From contig NZ_CP033073.1 of NCBI RefSeq assembly GCF_003675325.1, positions 5,146,001 through 5,210,000 on the forward strand: DNA of 64,000 bases. Reading direction: 5' to 3'. This document shows, one piece after another, positions 45,207-56,700 of the stretch. The position numbers and the translations under genes are program-made. The first letter of the stretch is position 1. Each line of letters opens with the position of its first letter. The stretch is from Streptomyces dangxiongensis. Lineage in GTDB: Bacteria > Actinomycetota > Actinomycetes > Streptomycetales > Streptomycetaceae. Below the pieces are notes generated by a model that saw only the letters and a list, made by a program, of their open reading frames with translations, had not been told where the DNA came from and did no database searches.

Positions 45207-45277
45207 CCCCGGGGCCGCCTCGGCTCACCGGCTGACGTCGAGGACGCCTCGGCTCACCGGCTGACGCCGGGCGGCGG

Positions 45278-45778
45278 CTACTCGGTCGTCGCGTCGAGCA
45301 GGGTCCGCAGCAGGCCGGCCAGGTGGTCGGCCTGTTCGGTGCCCAGGGCGGCCAGGGCGGCGTTCTCCTCCGCCAGGCCCGCGCCGACCGCCTCGTCGAT
45401 CAGCCGCAGTCCCTCCTCGGTGAGGGTCACCTGGAGGCCGCGCCGGTCGTGCGGGTCGGGGGAGCGGCGCAGCAGGCCGGCGTGCTCCAGTTTGTCGAGG
45501 CGGCCGGTCATCCCGCCGGTGGTCAGCATGAGGGTGGCCGAGAGCTGGCGGGGCGAGAGGGCGTACGGCTCGCCGGAGCGGCGCAGTGTGGCGAGGACGT
45601 CGAACTCGCCGCGGGAGATGCCGTACGGCTTGTACGCCCGCTCCATGCGGTCGCCCATCGCGCGCGCGAGCCGGAAGATGCGGCCGAACACCTCCATGGC
45701 CCGGGTGTCGAGGTCGGGCCGCACCCGCGCCCACTGCTCGGTGATCACGTCGACGGGGTCCGCTGGCTGTTGCTGCAT
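45278..45778 (-). CDS. MarR-family transcriptional regulator
   Basis: The 166-residue product has the winged helix ISRGEFDVLATLRRSGEPYA and LMLTTGGMTGRLDKLEHAGL, ending in the wing DPHDRRGLQVTLT. ATG 45778 is likely but lacks a clear ribosome site, and ATG 45838 is possible. It is divergent from the EamA exporter, with an inverted repeat in the shared promoter. Confidence 0.9.
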   Translation of the reverse strand: MQQQPADPVDVITEQWARVRPDLDTRAMEVFGRIFRLARAMGDRMERAYKPYGISRGEFDVLATLRRSGEPYALSPRQLSATLMLTTGGMTGRLDKLEHAGLLRRSPDPHDRRGLQVTLTEEGLRLIDEAVGAGLAEENAALAALGTEQADHLAGLLRTLLDATTE

Positions 45779-45838
45779 GGGCGAAAGTATCGGCCGCCTT
45801 CCGCTCGACCGCAAGAAACTGGCCCACGAGAAAGCCAC

Positions 45839-45867
45839 TTGACACTAAGTAGCTTACGACTAAGCTA
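45839..45867 (+). promoter_or_regulatory. EamA-gene promoter with embedded MarR operator
   Basis: TTGACA (45839-45844) and TAAGCT (45861-45866) are -35 and -10 boxes with 16-bp spacing. The inverted repeat TAGCTTA-CGAC-TAAGCTA (45850-45867) lies between and over the -10. A bound repressor there would block polymerase. On the minus strand the same site could control the MarR gene itself. Confidence 0.75.
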
Positions 45868-45920
45868 ATCCTTGTTGATCCGACCGGATCCGTCACCGCC
45901 TCACCGGAAGGGGTCCTCCC

Positions 45921-46922
45921 ATGGCCACCCGCCGCCCGGGCAGCACCGCCGTCATCGCCGTCACCGCACTCGCGCCCATCTCCTGGGGCACGACCTACGC
46001 GGTCACCACCGAGTTCCTGCCGCCGGACCGCCCCCTGTTCACGGCGCTGATGCGGGCCCTGCCCGCCGGCCTGCTGCTCCTCGCCCTCACCCGGGTGCTG
46101 CCGCGCGGCACCTGGTGGGTCAAGGCGGCCGTGCTCGGGGCACTGAACATCGGCGCGTTCTTCCCGCTGCTGTTCGTGGCGGCGTACCGGTTGCCCGGCG
46201 GGACGGCCGCGGTCGTCGGTTCCGCCGGACCGCTGTTCGTCGTCGGGCTCTCGGCGCTGCTGCTCGGGCAGCGGCCGGCGTTGCGGACGCTGCTCACCGG
46301 GCTGGTGGCCGCGTTCGGTGTCAGCCTCGTCGTGCTGCGGGGGGCCGGGGCGCTCGACCTCACCGGCGTCCTGGCGGCCGTCGCCTCCACGGGCTCCATG
46401 GCCGCGGGAACGGTCCTGACCAAGCGCTGGGACCGCCCCGACGGCGTCGGCCCGCTGGCGCTCACCGGCTGGCAGCTAACCGCCGGCGGCCTGCTCATCG
46501 CACCGATCGCGCTCCTGGCCGAGGGCGCCCCGCCCGCCCTCGACGCCCCGGCCGTCGGCGGCTACCTCTACCTCGCCCTGGCCAACACGGCCGTCGCCTA
46601 CTGGCTCTGGTTCCGCGGCATCGGCCGGCTCACCGCCACCCAGGCCGGTTTCCTCGGCCCGCTCTCCCCGCTGACCGCGGCGGTCGTCGGCTGGGCGGCC
46701 CTCGGCCAGGCGCTCACACCGGTGCAGATCGCGGGCATGGCGCTGGCGTCCGGAGCGACCCTGGCAGGACAGTTCGCGGGCGACCGCCGCCGACACCCGT
46801 CCGGCCCCGCCGAGAACAACAACCCCGTCGAGAACACCGGCCCCGCCGAGAACACCGGCCCCGTCGAGAACATCGGCCCAGCGACCGCGACGCCCCCGCC
46901 GGTTCCGGCGCCGCGAGTCTGA
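45921..46922 (+). CDS. EamA/DMT-family exporter
   Basis: A 333-residue membrane protein with ten predicted helices in two EamA repeats (APISWGTTYAVTTEFLPP, ALMRALPAGLLLLALTRVLP, VVGSAGPLFVVGLSALLLGQ; LANTAVAYWLWFRGIGRLTA). The C-terminal tail has a small NTGPxEN repeat. DMT proteins export metabolites or drugs, or import amino acids. ATG 45921 follows GGAAGGGG. The divergent MarR suggests inducible export of a toxic small molecule. Confidence 0.9.
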   Translation: MATRRPGSTAVIAVTALAPISWGTTYAVTTEFLPPDRPLFTALMRALPAGLLLLALTRVLPRGTWWVKAAVLGALNIGAFFPLLFVAAYRLPGGTAAVVGSAGPLFVVGLSALLLGQRPALRTLLTGLVAAFGVSLVVLRGAGALDLTGVLAAVASTGSMAAGTVLTKRWDRPDGVGPLALTGWQLTAGGLLIAPIALLAEGAPPALDAPAVGGYLYLALANTAVAYWLWFRGIGRLTATQAGFLGPLSPLTAAVVGWAALGQALTPVQIAGMALASGATLAGQFAGDRRRHPSGPAENNNPVENTGPAENTGPVENIGPATATPPPVPAPRV

Positions 46923-46933
46923 GGACGACACAG

Positions 46934-47008
46934 AGCCCCGGCCGGGCGGTGGCCGGGGCTGCGCCGAGGAGGGAACGCGAGGGCGCCCGGGTCGTGCCGG
47001 GCGCCCTC
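46934..47008. terminator. Two hairpin terminators between EamA and pepN
   Basis: AGCCCCGGCC/GGCCGGGGCT (46934-46960) and GAGGGCGCCCGG/CCGGGCGCCCTC (46979-47008) are perfect stems, one for each convergent gene. Confidence 0.8.
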
Positions 47009-47014
47009 GGGGTG

Positions 47015-49589
47015 TTATTCGGCTGCCGTCGCGTCGGCCGCCTGGGCTCGCAGGGCGCGCTCGACGCCCGAGCGGGCCTCCGAGACGAGGCGGCGCAGGG
47101 CCGCGTTCGGCTCGGCACCGGCCAGCCAGGTGTCCGTCCGGGCCAAGGTCTCCTCGGAGACCTGGACCGACGGGTACAGGCCGATCGCGATCTGCTGGGC
47201 GATCTCGTGCGAACGGGAGTCCCAGACGTCCTTGACGACCTCGAAGTACGTGTCCGCGTACGGCGCGAGCAGCTCGCGCTGGTCGGTCTGGACGAAGCCG
47301 CCGATCACGGCCTCCTGCACGGCGTTCGGCAGCTTGTCGGAGTCGATGACCGACGCCCACGCCTCCGCCTTGGCCTCGGCGGTGGGCCGGGCCGCGCGGG
47401 CGGTGGCCGCGTGGCGCTCGCCGGCCGCCGTCCTGTCCCGCTCGTACTCGGCGGCGATCTCCGCCTCGTCGTACCGGCCGACGGCCGCGAGCCGCTGGAC
47501 GAACGCCCAGCGCAGCTCGGTGTCCACGGCCAGGCCCTCCACCGTCTGCGCGCCGTCCAGCAGCGCTTCCAGCAGGTCAAGCTGCTCCGGGGTACGCGCG
47601 GTCGCCGCGAACGCCCGCGCCCAGGCGAGCTTGGTGGTCGCTGCCCGGCTCGGCCGCGCGCAGGTGCGCCAGCGTGGCGTCGGTCCAGCGGGTCAGCAGG
47701 GCCTCGCGGGAGGCCGGGGCGGCGTACAGGTCGATGGCCAGCTTGACCTGGCGGTGCAGCGACTGCACCACGCCGATGTCGGACTCCTTGCCGATGCCGG
47801 ACAGCACGAGGGCGAGGTAGTCACGGGCGGCCAGTTCGGCGTCCCGCGTCATGTCCCAGGCCGACGCCCAGCACAGAGCGCGCGGCAGGGACTCCGCGAA
47901 GTCGCCGAGGTGCTCGGTGACCGTCCTCAGCGACTCCTCGTCCAGGCGGACCTTGGCGTAGGACAGGTCGTCGTCGTTGAGCAGGACGACCGCCGGACGG
48001 CTCCTGCCGGCCAGTTGCGGTACGTCGGTCAGCTCCCCGTCGACGTCCAGCTCGATCCGCTCGGTGCGCACGAGCTTGCCGGAGCCGTCGAGGTCGTACA
48101 GGCCCACCGCGATGCGGTGCGGGCGCAGCGTCGGGTCGCCCTTGGCGCCGGCCGGGAGCGCCGGGGCCTCCTGGCGGACGGCGAAGGAGGTGATGGCCCC
48201 GTCGGCGCCGGTGGTGATCTCGGGTCGCAGGATGTTGATGCCGGCCGTCTCCAGCCACTTCTTCGACCAGGTCCTCAGGTCGCGGCCGGAGGTCTCCTCC
48301 AGGGCGCCCAGCAGGTCGGACAGGCGGGTGTTGCCGAAGGCGTGCCGCTTGAAGTAGGCCTGCACGCCCTTGAAGAACTCGTTTTCACCGACGTACGCGA
48401 CGAGCTGCTTGAGCACGCTCGCGCCCTTGGCGTACGTGATGCCGTCGAAGTTGACGAGGACGTCGTCCAGATCACGGATGTCCGCCATGATCGGGTGCGT
48501 GGACGGTAGCTGGTCCTGCCGGTACGCCCAGGTCTTCATCGAGTTGGCGAACGTGGTCCACGAGTGCGGCCACCTGGAGCCCGGCGCGGCGGCCTGGCAG
48601 GCGATGGAGGTGTAGGTGGCGAACGACTCGTTCAGCCACAGGTCGTTCCACCACTCCATGGTCACCAGGTCGCCGAACCACATGTGGGCCAGCTCGTGCA
48701 GGATGGTCTCCGCGCGCACCTCGTACGCCGCGTCGGTCACCTTGGAGCGGAAGACGTACTGGTCGCGGATGGTCACCGCGCCGGCGTTCTCCATGGCGCC
48801 CGCGTTGAACTCGGGCACGAAGAGCTGGTCGTACTTCGCGAACGGGTACGCGTGGTCGAACTTCTCCTGGAACCAGTCGAAGCCCTGCCGGGTGACCTCG
48901 AAGATGGCGTCCGAGTCGAGGAACTCGGCGAGCGAGGGCCGGCAGTAGATGCCGAGTGGAACGCTGCGCCCGTCCTTCTCGTACACGCTGTGCACGGAGT
49001 GGTACGGGCCGGCGATCAGCGCGGTGATGTACGTCGAGATCCGCGGGGTCGGCTCGAAGACCCAGACGTTGTCCGCCGGTTCCGGCGTCGGCGAGTTGGA
49101 GATGACGGTCCAGCCGGCGGGCGCCTTCACGGTGAACTGGAAGGTGGCCTTCAGGTCCGGCTGCTCGAACGAGGCGAACACCCGGCGGGCGTCCGGCACC
49201 TCGAACTGGGTGTAGAGGTAGGCCTGGTCGTCCACGGGGTCGACGAAGCGGTGCAGGCCCTCGCCGGTGTTGGTGTAGGCGCAGTCCGCGACCACCCGCA
49301 GGACGTTGCGCCCCTCCAGCAGCTCCGGCAGCGTGATCCGCGAGTCGCCGGAGACCTCGGCGGGGTCCAGGTGGTCGCCGTTGAGGACCACCTCGTGGAC
49401 GGCCGGGGCCACCAGGTCGATGAAGGACCCGGTGCCGCCGCGTGCCACGTCGAAGCGCACCGTGGTCACGGACCGGTAGGTACCGCCCTCCTGCGCGCCG
49501 GAGAGGTCGAGATCGATCTCGTACGAGTCAACGGTGAGCAGCTCCGCCCGCTGCTGCGCCTCTTCGCGAGTCAGGTTTGTGCCAGGCAC
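47015..49589 (-). CDS. pepN: Aminopeptidase N, M1 family, with one-base frameshift near the 3' end
   Basis: The protein starts at GTG 49589 and is ~858 residues if the break is corrected. It has the exopeptidase motif NAGAMENAGAVTI (GAMEN) and the zinc motif HELAHMWFGDLVTMEWWNDL with NESF (HExxH...E) at about residue 297-320; the ERAP1-like helical C-terminus follows. At 47629-47636 the frame shifts: AEPGSDHQ runs out into ARLGAGVRGD and a stop at 47577, while the correct continuation LAWARAFAAT...ELRWAFVQRL lies in the adjacent frame to 47015. PepN trims N-terminal residues of peptides. Confidence 0.9.
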
Positions 49590-49754
49590 GCGGTCATCTC
49601 CTCGTTATGGGTAGGTTGCGACATCCTTCCATGGGATCCACACACGACGCGATGTCCCCGCCCCGCCGGCCGGCGGCGCCCCCCCGCGGGGCCCCGGGCC
49701 GCGACACGCCGGAGCCGGGCGGGTACGGGGACCCGCCCGGCTCACGGCCCGCGT

Positions 49755-50012
49755 TCAGCTCAGCACGATCACCACGACACCGCCGCCGCCGACGACACCG
49801 CTGGGGAAGAAGTTCCCGTTCCCGCCACGGTTACCGAAGTTGTCGCAGTTGTCGAACCAGCCGTTGCCGCGATCGAAGCAGCCGCGGTTGGTGGGCACGT
49901 GGACCGGGGTGGCTGCCGAGGCCGTGCCCGCCGCGCCGATCGCGGCGCCGCCGGCCAGGAGAACGGCGACCGCGGATCCCGCGAACAGTCGCCTCGCGCG
50001 TAGTGGTTTCAT
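49755..50012 (-). CDS. Small secreted Gly/Asn-rich protein
   Basis: An 85-residue product with signal peptide (RLFAGSAVAVLLAGGAAIGA, cut after TASA), giving a ~55-residue mature form with NRGCFDRGNGWFDNCDNFGN and a hydrophobic Gly/Val end (VVGGGGVVVIVLS). Two Cys in the mature part could form a disulphide. It resembles other small secreted actinobacterial peptides, but not chaplins by sequence. ATG 50012 follows GGAAGG. Confidence 0.75.
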   Translation of the reverse strand: MKPLRARRLFAGSAVAVLLAGGAAIGAAGTASAATPVHVPTNRGCFDRGNGWFDNCDNFGNRGGNGNFFPSGVVGGGGVVVIVLS

Positions 50013-50365
50013 GGGCCTGCCTTCCTTCCACGCCCTCGTGCCGGTTGGCCGGTACGGGGGCGATGGCCGCGGCCGTGGTGGGTGCGCGCACGCCGCGGTC
50101 GTAGGTGTCGCCGCGCGGGGGACCGGATGCACGGCCCGCGCCGTGCGGGCGGCCCGCCCCGGTGGACAGGGCACTCGTCGACGCCGGTCGCGGCCCCGGT
50201 CGCGGCCCTTTCCCTCACGCTAGCCGCCCGCCCCGGACTCAGCATCTCGGGCGGCGACGGCCCCCGAGGGGGCGGGGACACACAAAAAGGGCGGCCGTTC
50301 CCGGCCGCCCCTTGCATACGATCCGCGCGCTACGGGACGTACGACCCGCGCGGTACGGACGGGCG
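50013..50365. other. Gap between secreted peptide and asd
   Basis: It carries the promoter region of the small secreted protein (right of 50012) and the asd terminator at 50284-50310. No gene is seen. Confidence 0.5.
50284..50310 (-). terminator. Rho-independent terminator of asd
   Basis: On the minus strand a 9-bp G/C stem (50310-50302 with 50297-50289) with a 4-nt loop is followed by five T. It lies 56 bp downstream of the asd stop. Confidence 0.85.
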
Positions 50366-51699
<1,334 letters not shown>

Positions 51700-52263
51700 G
51701 TGAGGGGGTGGCCTGTGCTGCGCGGAAGGGCGCGCCGCGACCAGGGGGCGTACGCCGACGGCGGGGACCGTACCGTCGGCGATCCACTGGACGCGGCCCA
51801 GGAACGCCGGGTGCGGGCGGTGCTCGCGCTCGGCGGAGTGCCGCAGTCGGACCTGCCGGACGGGGTGCAGCAGGTCCGACTGCGGCTGCTGGAGCGGGCC
51901 GCGAGCGGTCGTGAGGCACCGCGGGACGTGTCGGCGTGGGCGGCGGTCGTCGCCTCCAACCTGGCCATGGACTGGCACCGGGCCAAGCGGCGCCGGGAAC
52001 GGCTGGGGGAGCGGCTCGCCGCGCTGCGCGAGCCCGCGCACCCCTCCGGCGAGGAGACCAGCCTGCTCTCCCTCGCCGTCGCCCGCGGCCTCGACGAACT
52101 GCCCGCCGCCCAGCGGCAGGTGGTCGTCCTGCGCTTCTTCGCCGACCTGCCCGTGCGGGACATCGCCGGAGAGCTGGGCATCCCGGAGGGCACGGTCAAG
52201 AGCAGGCTGCACACGGCGGTCCGCGCGCTGCGCGACCGGCTGCACGAGGACGAGGTGGTGTGA
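51700..52263 (+). CDS. ECF RNA polymerase sigma factor (SigE-like)
   Basis: A 187-residue sigma factor. Region 2 begins VRAVLALGGVPQSDLPDGVQ and includes AWAAVVASNLAMDWHRAKRR; region 4 is VVLRFFADLPVRDIAGELGI followed by PEGTVKSRLHTAVRALRD. GTG 51700 or GTG 51715 (ribosome site GAGGGGG) may be the start. The next gene starts 2 bp after and encodes a membrane protein, the likely anti-sigma partner. Confidence 0.9.
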   Translation: MRGWPVLRGRARRDQGAYADGGDRTVGDPLDAAQERRVRAVLALGGVPQSDLPDGVQQVRLRLLERAASGREAPRDVSAWAAVVASNLAMDWHRAKRRRERLGERLAALREPAHPSGEETSLLSLAVARGLDELPAAQRQVVVLRFFADLPVRDIAGELGIPEGTVKSRLHTAVRALRDRLHEDEVV

Positions 52264-52264
52264 C

Positions 52265-53428
52265 ATGACCGCCGAACACGAGGGCGCGGACGGTGCGCGG
52301 GGCGCGGACGGCGCCGGGGAGTACGGCGGCATGGACGCCCTCATGGCCGCGATCACCGGCGACCCCCTCCCGGAGGAGGCCCACCGGGACCCCGCCTTCC
52401 GCACCGGCCACCGCGCGGCCGAGGCCGACGTGGCGCTCCTGCGCGACCGACTCCACTGGCTGGCCGAGGCGCTCACGGGGGAACGCGCGAGCGAGGGCGC
52501 GGGGGTCCGGGGTTCGGTGGCCGGGAAAGCGGGGGCCGGCCCTGCCGTGGCCGGGGACGGCGGGGCTCGGCCTGCGGGCACCGGGGACGCGGCGGCCGGT
52601 GAGCGGGTGGCCGGGCGTGCGGTCGCCGGGGGCGCGGCGGTCGGGGATGCGGTGGTCGGCGAGGCGGTGGTCGGCGAGGCGGTGGCCGGGCGTGCGGCGG
52701 TCGGGGATGCGGTGGTCGGCGAGGCGGTGGCCGGGCGTGCGGCGGTCGGGGATGCGGTGGTCGGCGAGGCGGTGGCCGGCGAGGCGGTGGCCGGGCGTGC
52801 GGAGGCGCGGGGGGCGGGGAGCACCGGGGCCGGGGGCCCCGGAGGTGCGGGAGGGGGCGTGGCGGGTGGGGGCGTCCCTCGCCGTGGCCGGAGTCGCACC
52901 AGGCCCGCCGGGCGGCCGCCCGGGGCGCGGCGGGCCCTGCGGATCGCGCTCGGCTCGCTCGCCGGGGCCGCGGCCTTCTCCCTGGTCCTCGGTCTCGGCT
53001 GGCTGGTGACGCGGGCCGGCGGCGGCGCGGACGACAGCGGGGGCTCGTCCAAGAGCGCCGCCGACTCCGCGGGCAAGGGGGCCGGGGACGGCGGGCGCCC
53101 GGCGGACGCGGAACGCGAGCTGGCCTGTTCCCGGCTGGTGGTGGAGGGCACCGTGGCGAAGGTGCGGCGGCTGCCGGACTCCCCGGCCAGCCGGGTCACG
53201 CTGACCGTGCTCCGCTCGTACAAGCCCGCGCGCGGCCCGGCCGAGGTCGCCTTCCTGCTGGACGGCGGCACGCAGCCGGCGCCGCGCACGGGACAGCGCG
53301 TCGTGGTCGGGGTCGGCCGGGGTGAGGAGGAGGCGAGCGTGTGGGCCCTCGGTGACGCCCAGGTGGCCGCCGCCCGCGCCTGGATCACCGACACCCTGCC
53401 CGGATCCCGGCACACGTCCTGCCCCTGA
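52265..53428 (+). CDS. Single-pass membrane protein with variable repeat region, likely partner of the sigma factor
   Basis: ATG 52265 lies 1 bp after the sigma stop. The 387-residue product begins with a helical N-terminal domain (DALMAAITGDPLPEEAHRDP, HRAAEADVALLRDRLHWLAE), typical for the cytoplasmic domain of membrane anti-sigma proteins without a zinc finger. Then follow ~110 residues of AVVGEAVAGRA-type repeats, a membrane helix (LGSLAGAAAFSLVLGLGWLV near residue 240), a Ser/Gly linker and an extracellular ~110-residue domain (LACSRLVVEGTVAKVRRL...). Function as anti-sigma is inference from position. Confidence 0.75.
   Translation: MTAEHEGADGARGADGAGEYGGMDALMAAITGDPLPEEAHRDPAFRTGHRAAEADVALLRDRLHWLAEALTGERASEGAGVRGSVAGKAGAGPAVAGDGGARPAGTGDAAAGERVAGRAVAGGAAVGDAVVGEAVVGEAVAGRAAVGDAVVGEAVAGRAAVGDAVVGEAVAGEAVAGRAEARGAGSTGAGGPGGAGGGVAGGGVPRRGRSRTRPAGRPPGARRALRIALGSLAGAAAFSLVLGLGWLVTRAGGGADDSGGSSKSAADSAGKGAGDGGRPADAERELACSRLVVEGTVAKVRRLPDSPASRVTLTVLRSYKPARGPAEVAFLLDGGTQPAPRTGQRVVVGVGRGEEEASVWALGDAQVAAARAWITDTLPGSRHTSCP
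52634..52800 (+). repeat. In-frame tandem repeats (45- to 60-bp units of a 15-bp word)
   Basis: The word GGCGAGGCGGTGG[T/C]C recurs, combined into larger units (GCGGCGGTCGGGGATGCG start) at 52634, 52694 and 52739. Reading frame is preserved, so copy number can change without loss of the protein. Confidence 0.8.
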
Positions 53429-53756
53429 CCCGCTATGCCGCGAACGGTGGCCCCGAACGTCCACACCGCCCCCACGTCCCAGGACCGGCGCTGAAAGGAG
53501 ACGTCATGACGTCACGGCGGACGAGGGAAGTCGCGGGGCGGGGGCAGGGGCAGGGGCACGCGGACGTGGACCACGGTGAGCCGGGAAGCCGGGAAGCCGG
53601 GAAGCCGGGCGCCGCAGGGCCGGTGACCTGTGCCGCGCCCCTGGCCGGGGCTGGGCGGGCCCGTACCGGCGAGGACCCCTGGCGGGGCCGGTGGGGGCGG
53701 TGGAGGAAAGGGGCGGGGGTCCCGTCGGACGCCCGCCCCCCGGTTGTGTCACCTCG
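53429..53756. other. Gap before the subtilase gene with short repeats
   Basis: Three copies of CCGGGAAG lie at 53581-53604. A strong ribosome site (GAAAGGAGA) before ATG 53506 starts an open frame of 157 codons that runs antisense into the protease gene; its product is low-complexity and I do not call it. The hairpin GGGGCGGG (53710-53717)/CCCGCCCC (53732-53739) is a likely terminator of the protease gene. Confidence 0.45.
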
Positions 53757-56700
53757 TTACGGGGTGACCTTGCCGATCTTCACGCTGCCGGTGCCCGCGA
53801 CGGTGCCGTGGGCGTTGACCAGTTGCACGCGGCCGAAGAACTCCCGGCCGGCCGGGGCCTCGGCGGCGGCCGTGACCTGGCCGGTCACCGTCGCCGAGTC
53901 GCCCGTGCCGAGCTTGACCGGTGCCGAGTCGTCGACCGTGACGGAGCCGAGCGCGGTGGAGAAGAACACGTCCCGGTAGTCGTAGCCGGTCGAGCCGGAC
54001 GGGACGGAGTAGCCCACGACCTGGACGGTGTAGGTGCCGGCGGCCGGGGACGGTACGGAGACCGCCTCCTCGGAGTCGCCGTCGGCGGACTTGCCGACCT
54101 CCTTGCCCGCGGAGTCGTACACCATCAGGTCGAGGTCGGCCGCCGCGTCCGAGACGCCGCCGATGGCGACGTCGAGCGAGGTGGCGCCGGCCGGGACGTC
54201 GACCGTGGTGGTCTGCGTCTCGCCTTCCTTGATGGCCGGGCGGGCCGTCTTGGCGGAGCCCAGGGGGCCGCCGATGAGCTTGCCGTCCAGTGCCGCGTAC
54301 GTGTTGGTGACCTTCCAGGAGGCGGCGGTCGGCGTACCGGCCTTGGCCTCGGGGACGGTCACGGTCTCGGGGTCGAAGGCGGCGCCGAGGACGGAGACGT
54401 CCAGCCGGTAGGGGTTGTCGAGCAGCGGCGAGGTGCGCCGGGCCTCGACCTCGACCTCCCAGACGCCGGGCTGCGGGTCGGCGTACGCGCGCACGTCCGG
54501 CTTGCAGCCGTTGCCGTCCAGGTAGTTGTTGTAGCAGTACGGGGTGCCGGTGTTGTCCGACGGGACGCCGTAGGGGTGGATGGCGACGAACCGGGTCTGG
54601 CTCTTGTCCCGCAGCCCGCCGATCGCGACCTCCAGCGACTTCGCGCCCTCGGGCACGGTCAGGAAGTACGACCGCGTGCTGTTGCGCTGCACCGAGTCCG
54701 ACGCCGAGAAGGCGTAGTGGACCGGGTCGGCGACGACGACCGTGGTGAGGACCTGCTTGTCGATGCCCTCGGTCCGCGGGTCGTCGACCTCCAGGATCGC
54801 GCTCTTGATGCCCGCCGACGCCGGGGCCGCCCGGACCTTGACGGTCACCGGCTGGTTCAGCGGCAGCCGCACCACGTCGTCGCCGACGATCCGGAAGGTG
54901 TGGCCGGCGTTGTTCTCGAAGTGCAGCTCGTGCCGGACCGCCTGGTCCGGGCCGGAGGTGCGGGTGATCGTGATGTCGTACGTCTTCTTCTGCCCGGCCT
55001 TCAGGCCGCCCTCGCGGTCGTACAGGCCGGTGCCGTAGCCCGGGGTCTTCAGGGCGCCGTCCATCGCGGTGTCGACCGGTGCCTTGACGGTGTAGTCGTG
55101 GGCGGAGGCGCCGTCCTCGACCGACTCCCACGCGTCCACGACGTTGATGAGGCCCGCACCCTCCTCGTAGGCCTGTACGCCCTTGATGTGGTCGGCGGTC
55201 GAGGTCAGCGCGGTGCGGAGCCCGGCGGGCGTCAGGTCGATGCCCTTCTGCTTCGCGGCGGACAGCAGCAGCGCGGAGGCGCCGGTGGCCTGCGGGGAGG
55301 CCATCGAGGTGCCCTGGAGCATGGAGTAGCCGGCCGGCAGCGTGTAGCCCGCCTCGGCGACCGGGGCGCCCGGCAGCCAGGTCTGGGTGGTGTTGATGGC
55401 GGCGCCGGGCGCGGTCAGGGTCGGGGTGAAGCCGCCGTCCTCGCGCGGGCCGCGCGAGGAGAAGGGCATCATCGCGTACCTGGTCTCCACGGCCGAGCCG
55501 TAGTTGGCGGCCCAGGTCTGCTTGGAGATGGCCGCGCCGACCGAGATGACCTTGTCGGCCAGGCCGGGGTCGCCGATGGTGTTGGCGCCGGGGCCGGAGT
55601 TGCCGGCGGAGATCACCAGTTGGACGCCGTAGGTGTCGATGAGCCGGGTGTACAGCTCGGCGCGCGCGTTGTTGCCGTCGTTCAGCGCGGGCAGGCCGCC
55701 GATCGACATGTTGACGATGTCGACGCCCCGCTTGGTGACGAGGTCGATCATGCCTTCGGTGAGGGCGACGTTGGTGCAGCCGCCGGTCCAGGTGCAGGCC
55801 CGCGAGGAGACGAGCTTGGCGCCGGGGGCCGCGCCGTTCATCTTCCCGCCGAACAGGCCGTGGGCGGCGGTGATGCCGGCGACGTGGGTGCCGTGCTCGG
55901 ACTCGATGACGCCGATGTTGACGTAGTCGGCCTTGGCGCCCGAGGAGTTGTAGACGACGTCCTTGCGGGTCTCGACCACGAAGGGGACGCGTTCGGCGAC
56001 GTCCGTCGCCGGATCGTCGGTGCCGAAGTACCCGACCTGGTACCCGTCCTTGTAGGGCTTCATCGGCGTGTCGTCGGTGAAGTCCAGGTTGTCGTTCGTG
56101 TCGACGCGGACCGTGCCGGCGGCCGGGTCGTAGAGCACGCCCCAGGCGTCGGTGGTGTCGCCGTCGCGGTTGAGGTCGCCCTTCTCGTCGCCGCCGGCGG
56201 TGGCGGACTCGTACATGTAGTTGAACTTGTACGAGCCCTCGGGCGCGGTGAACTTCTCGGTGCCCTGCGTGGGCGTGGTGACGGAGAAGGAGGGCCCGGA
56301 GACGGCGGTGGTCATCCGCCGCCAGGTGCCGTCGCCGTCGGTGACCGGGTCGGTCGCGGTCACCCAGTCGACGATCTTGCGCTCGCCGGTGGTGGTCTTC
56401 TGCAGTGCCGGGTGGCCGAGGTCGATGCCGGAGTCGAGGATGCCGATGGTGACGCCGCGGCCGTCGGCCTTCGGGTGGTCCGCGACGAAGTCGACGGCAC
56501 CGGTCTCGAAGGACGGGTTGTACGGGTTCTCCGTCGGGGTGCCGCGGTCCGGGCCCGGGTAAGCGGCCTTGCCGGCGGGGGACTTGGCGCCGTGGGGTGC
56601 TGGTGCCGGGTCGTCGAGCGGGATCTCCTGCTTGAGGTCGATGGCCCGCACGGAGGACAGCTTCGCGGCGGCGGCGATGGCCGTCTCCGCCCTGCCCGTG

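Noticed and set aside
53506..53979. Plus-strand frame with strong ribosome site upstream
   Set aside because: Most of it lies antisense to the protease gene and the product is Gly/Arg/Pro-rich without homology signs. The ribosome site keeps a small doubt.
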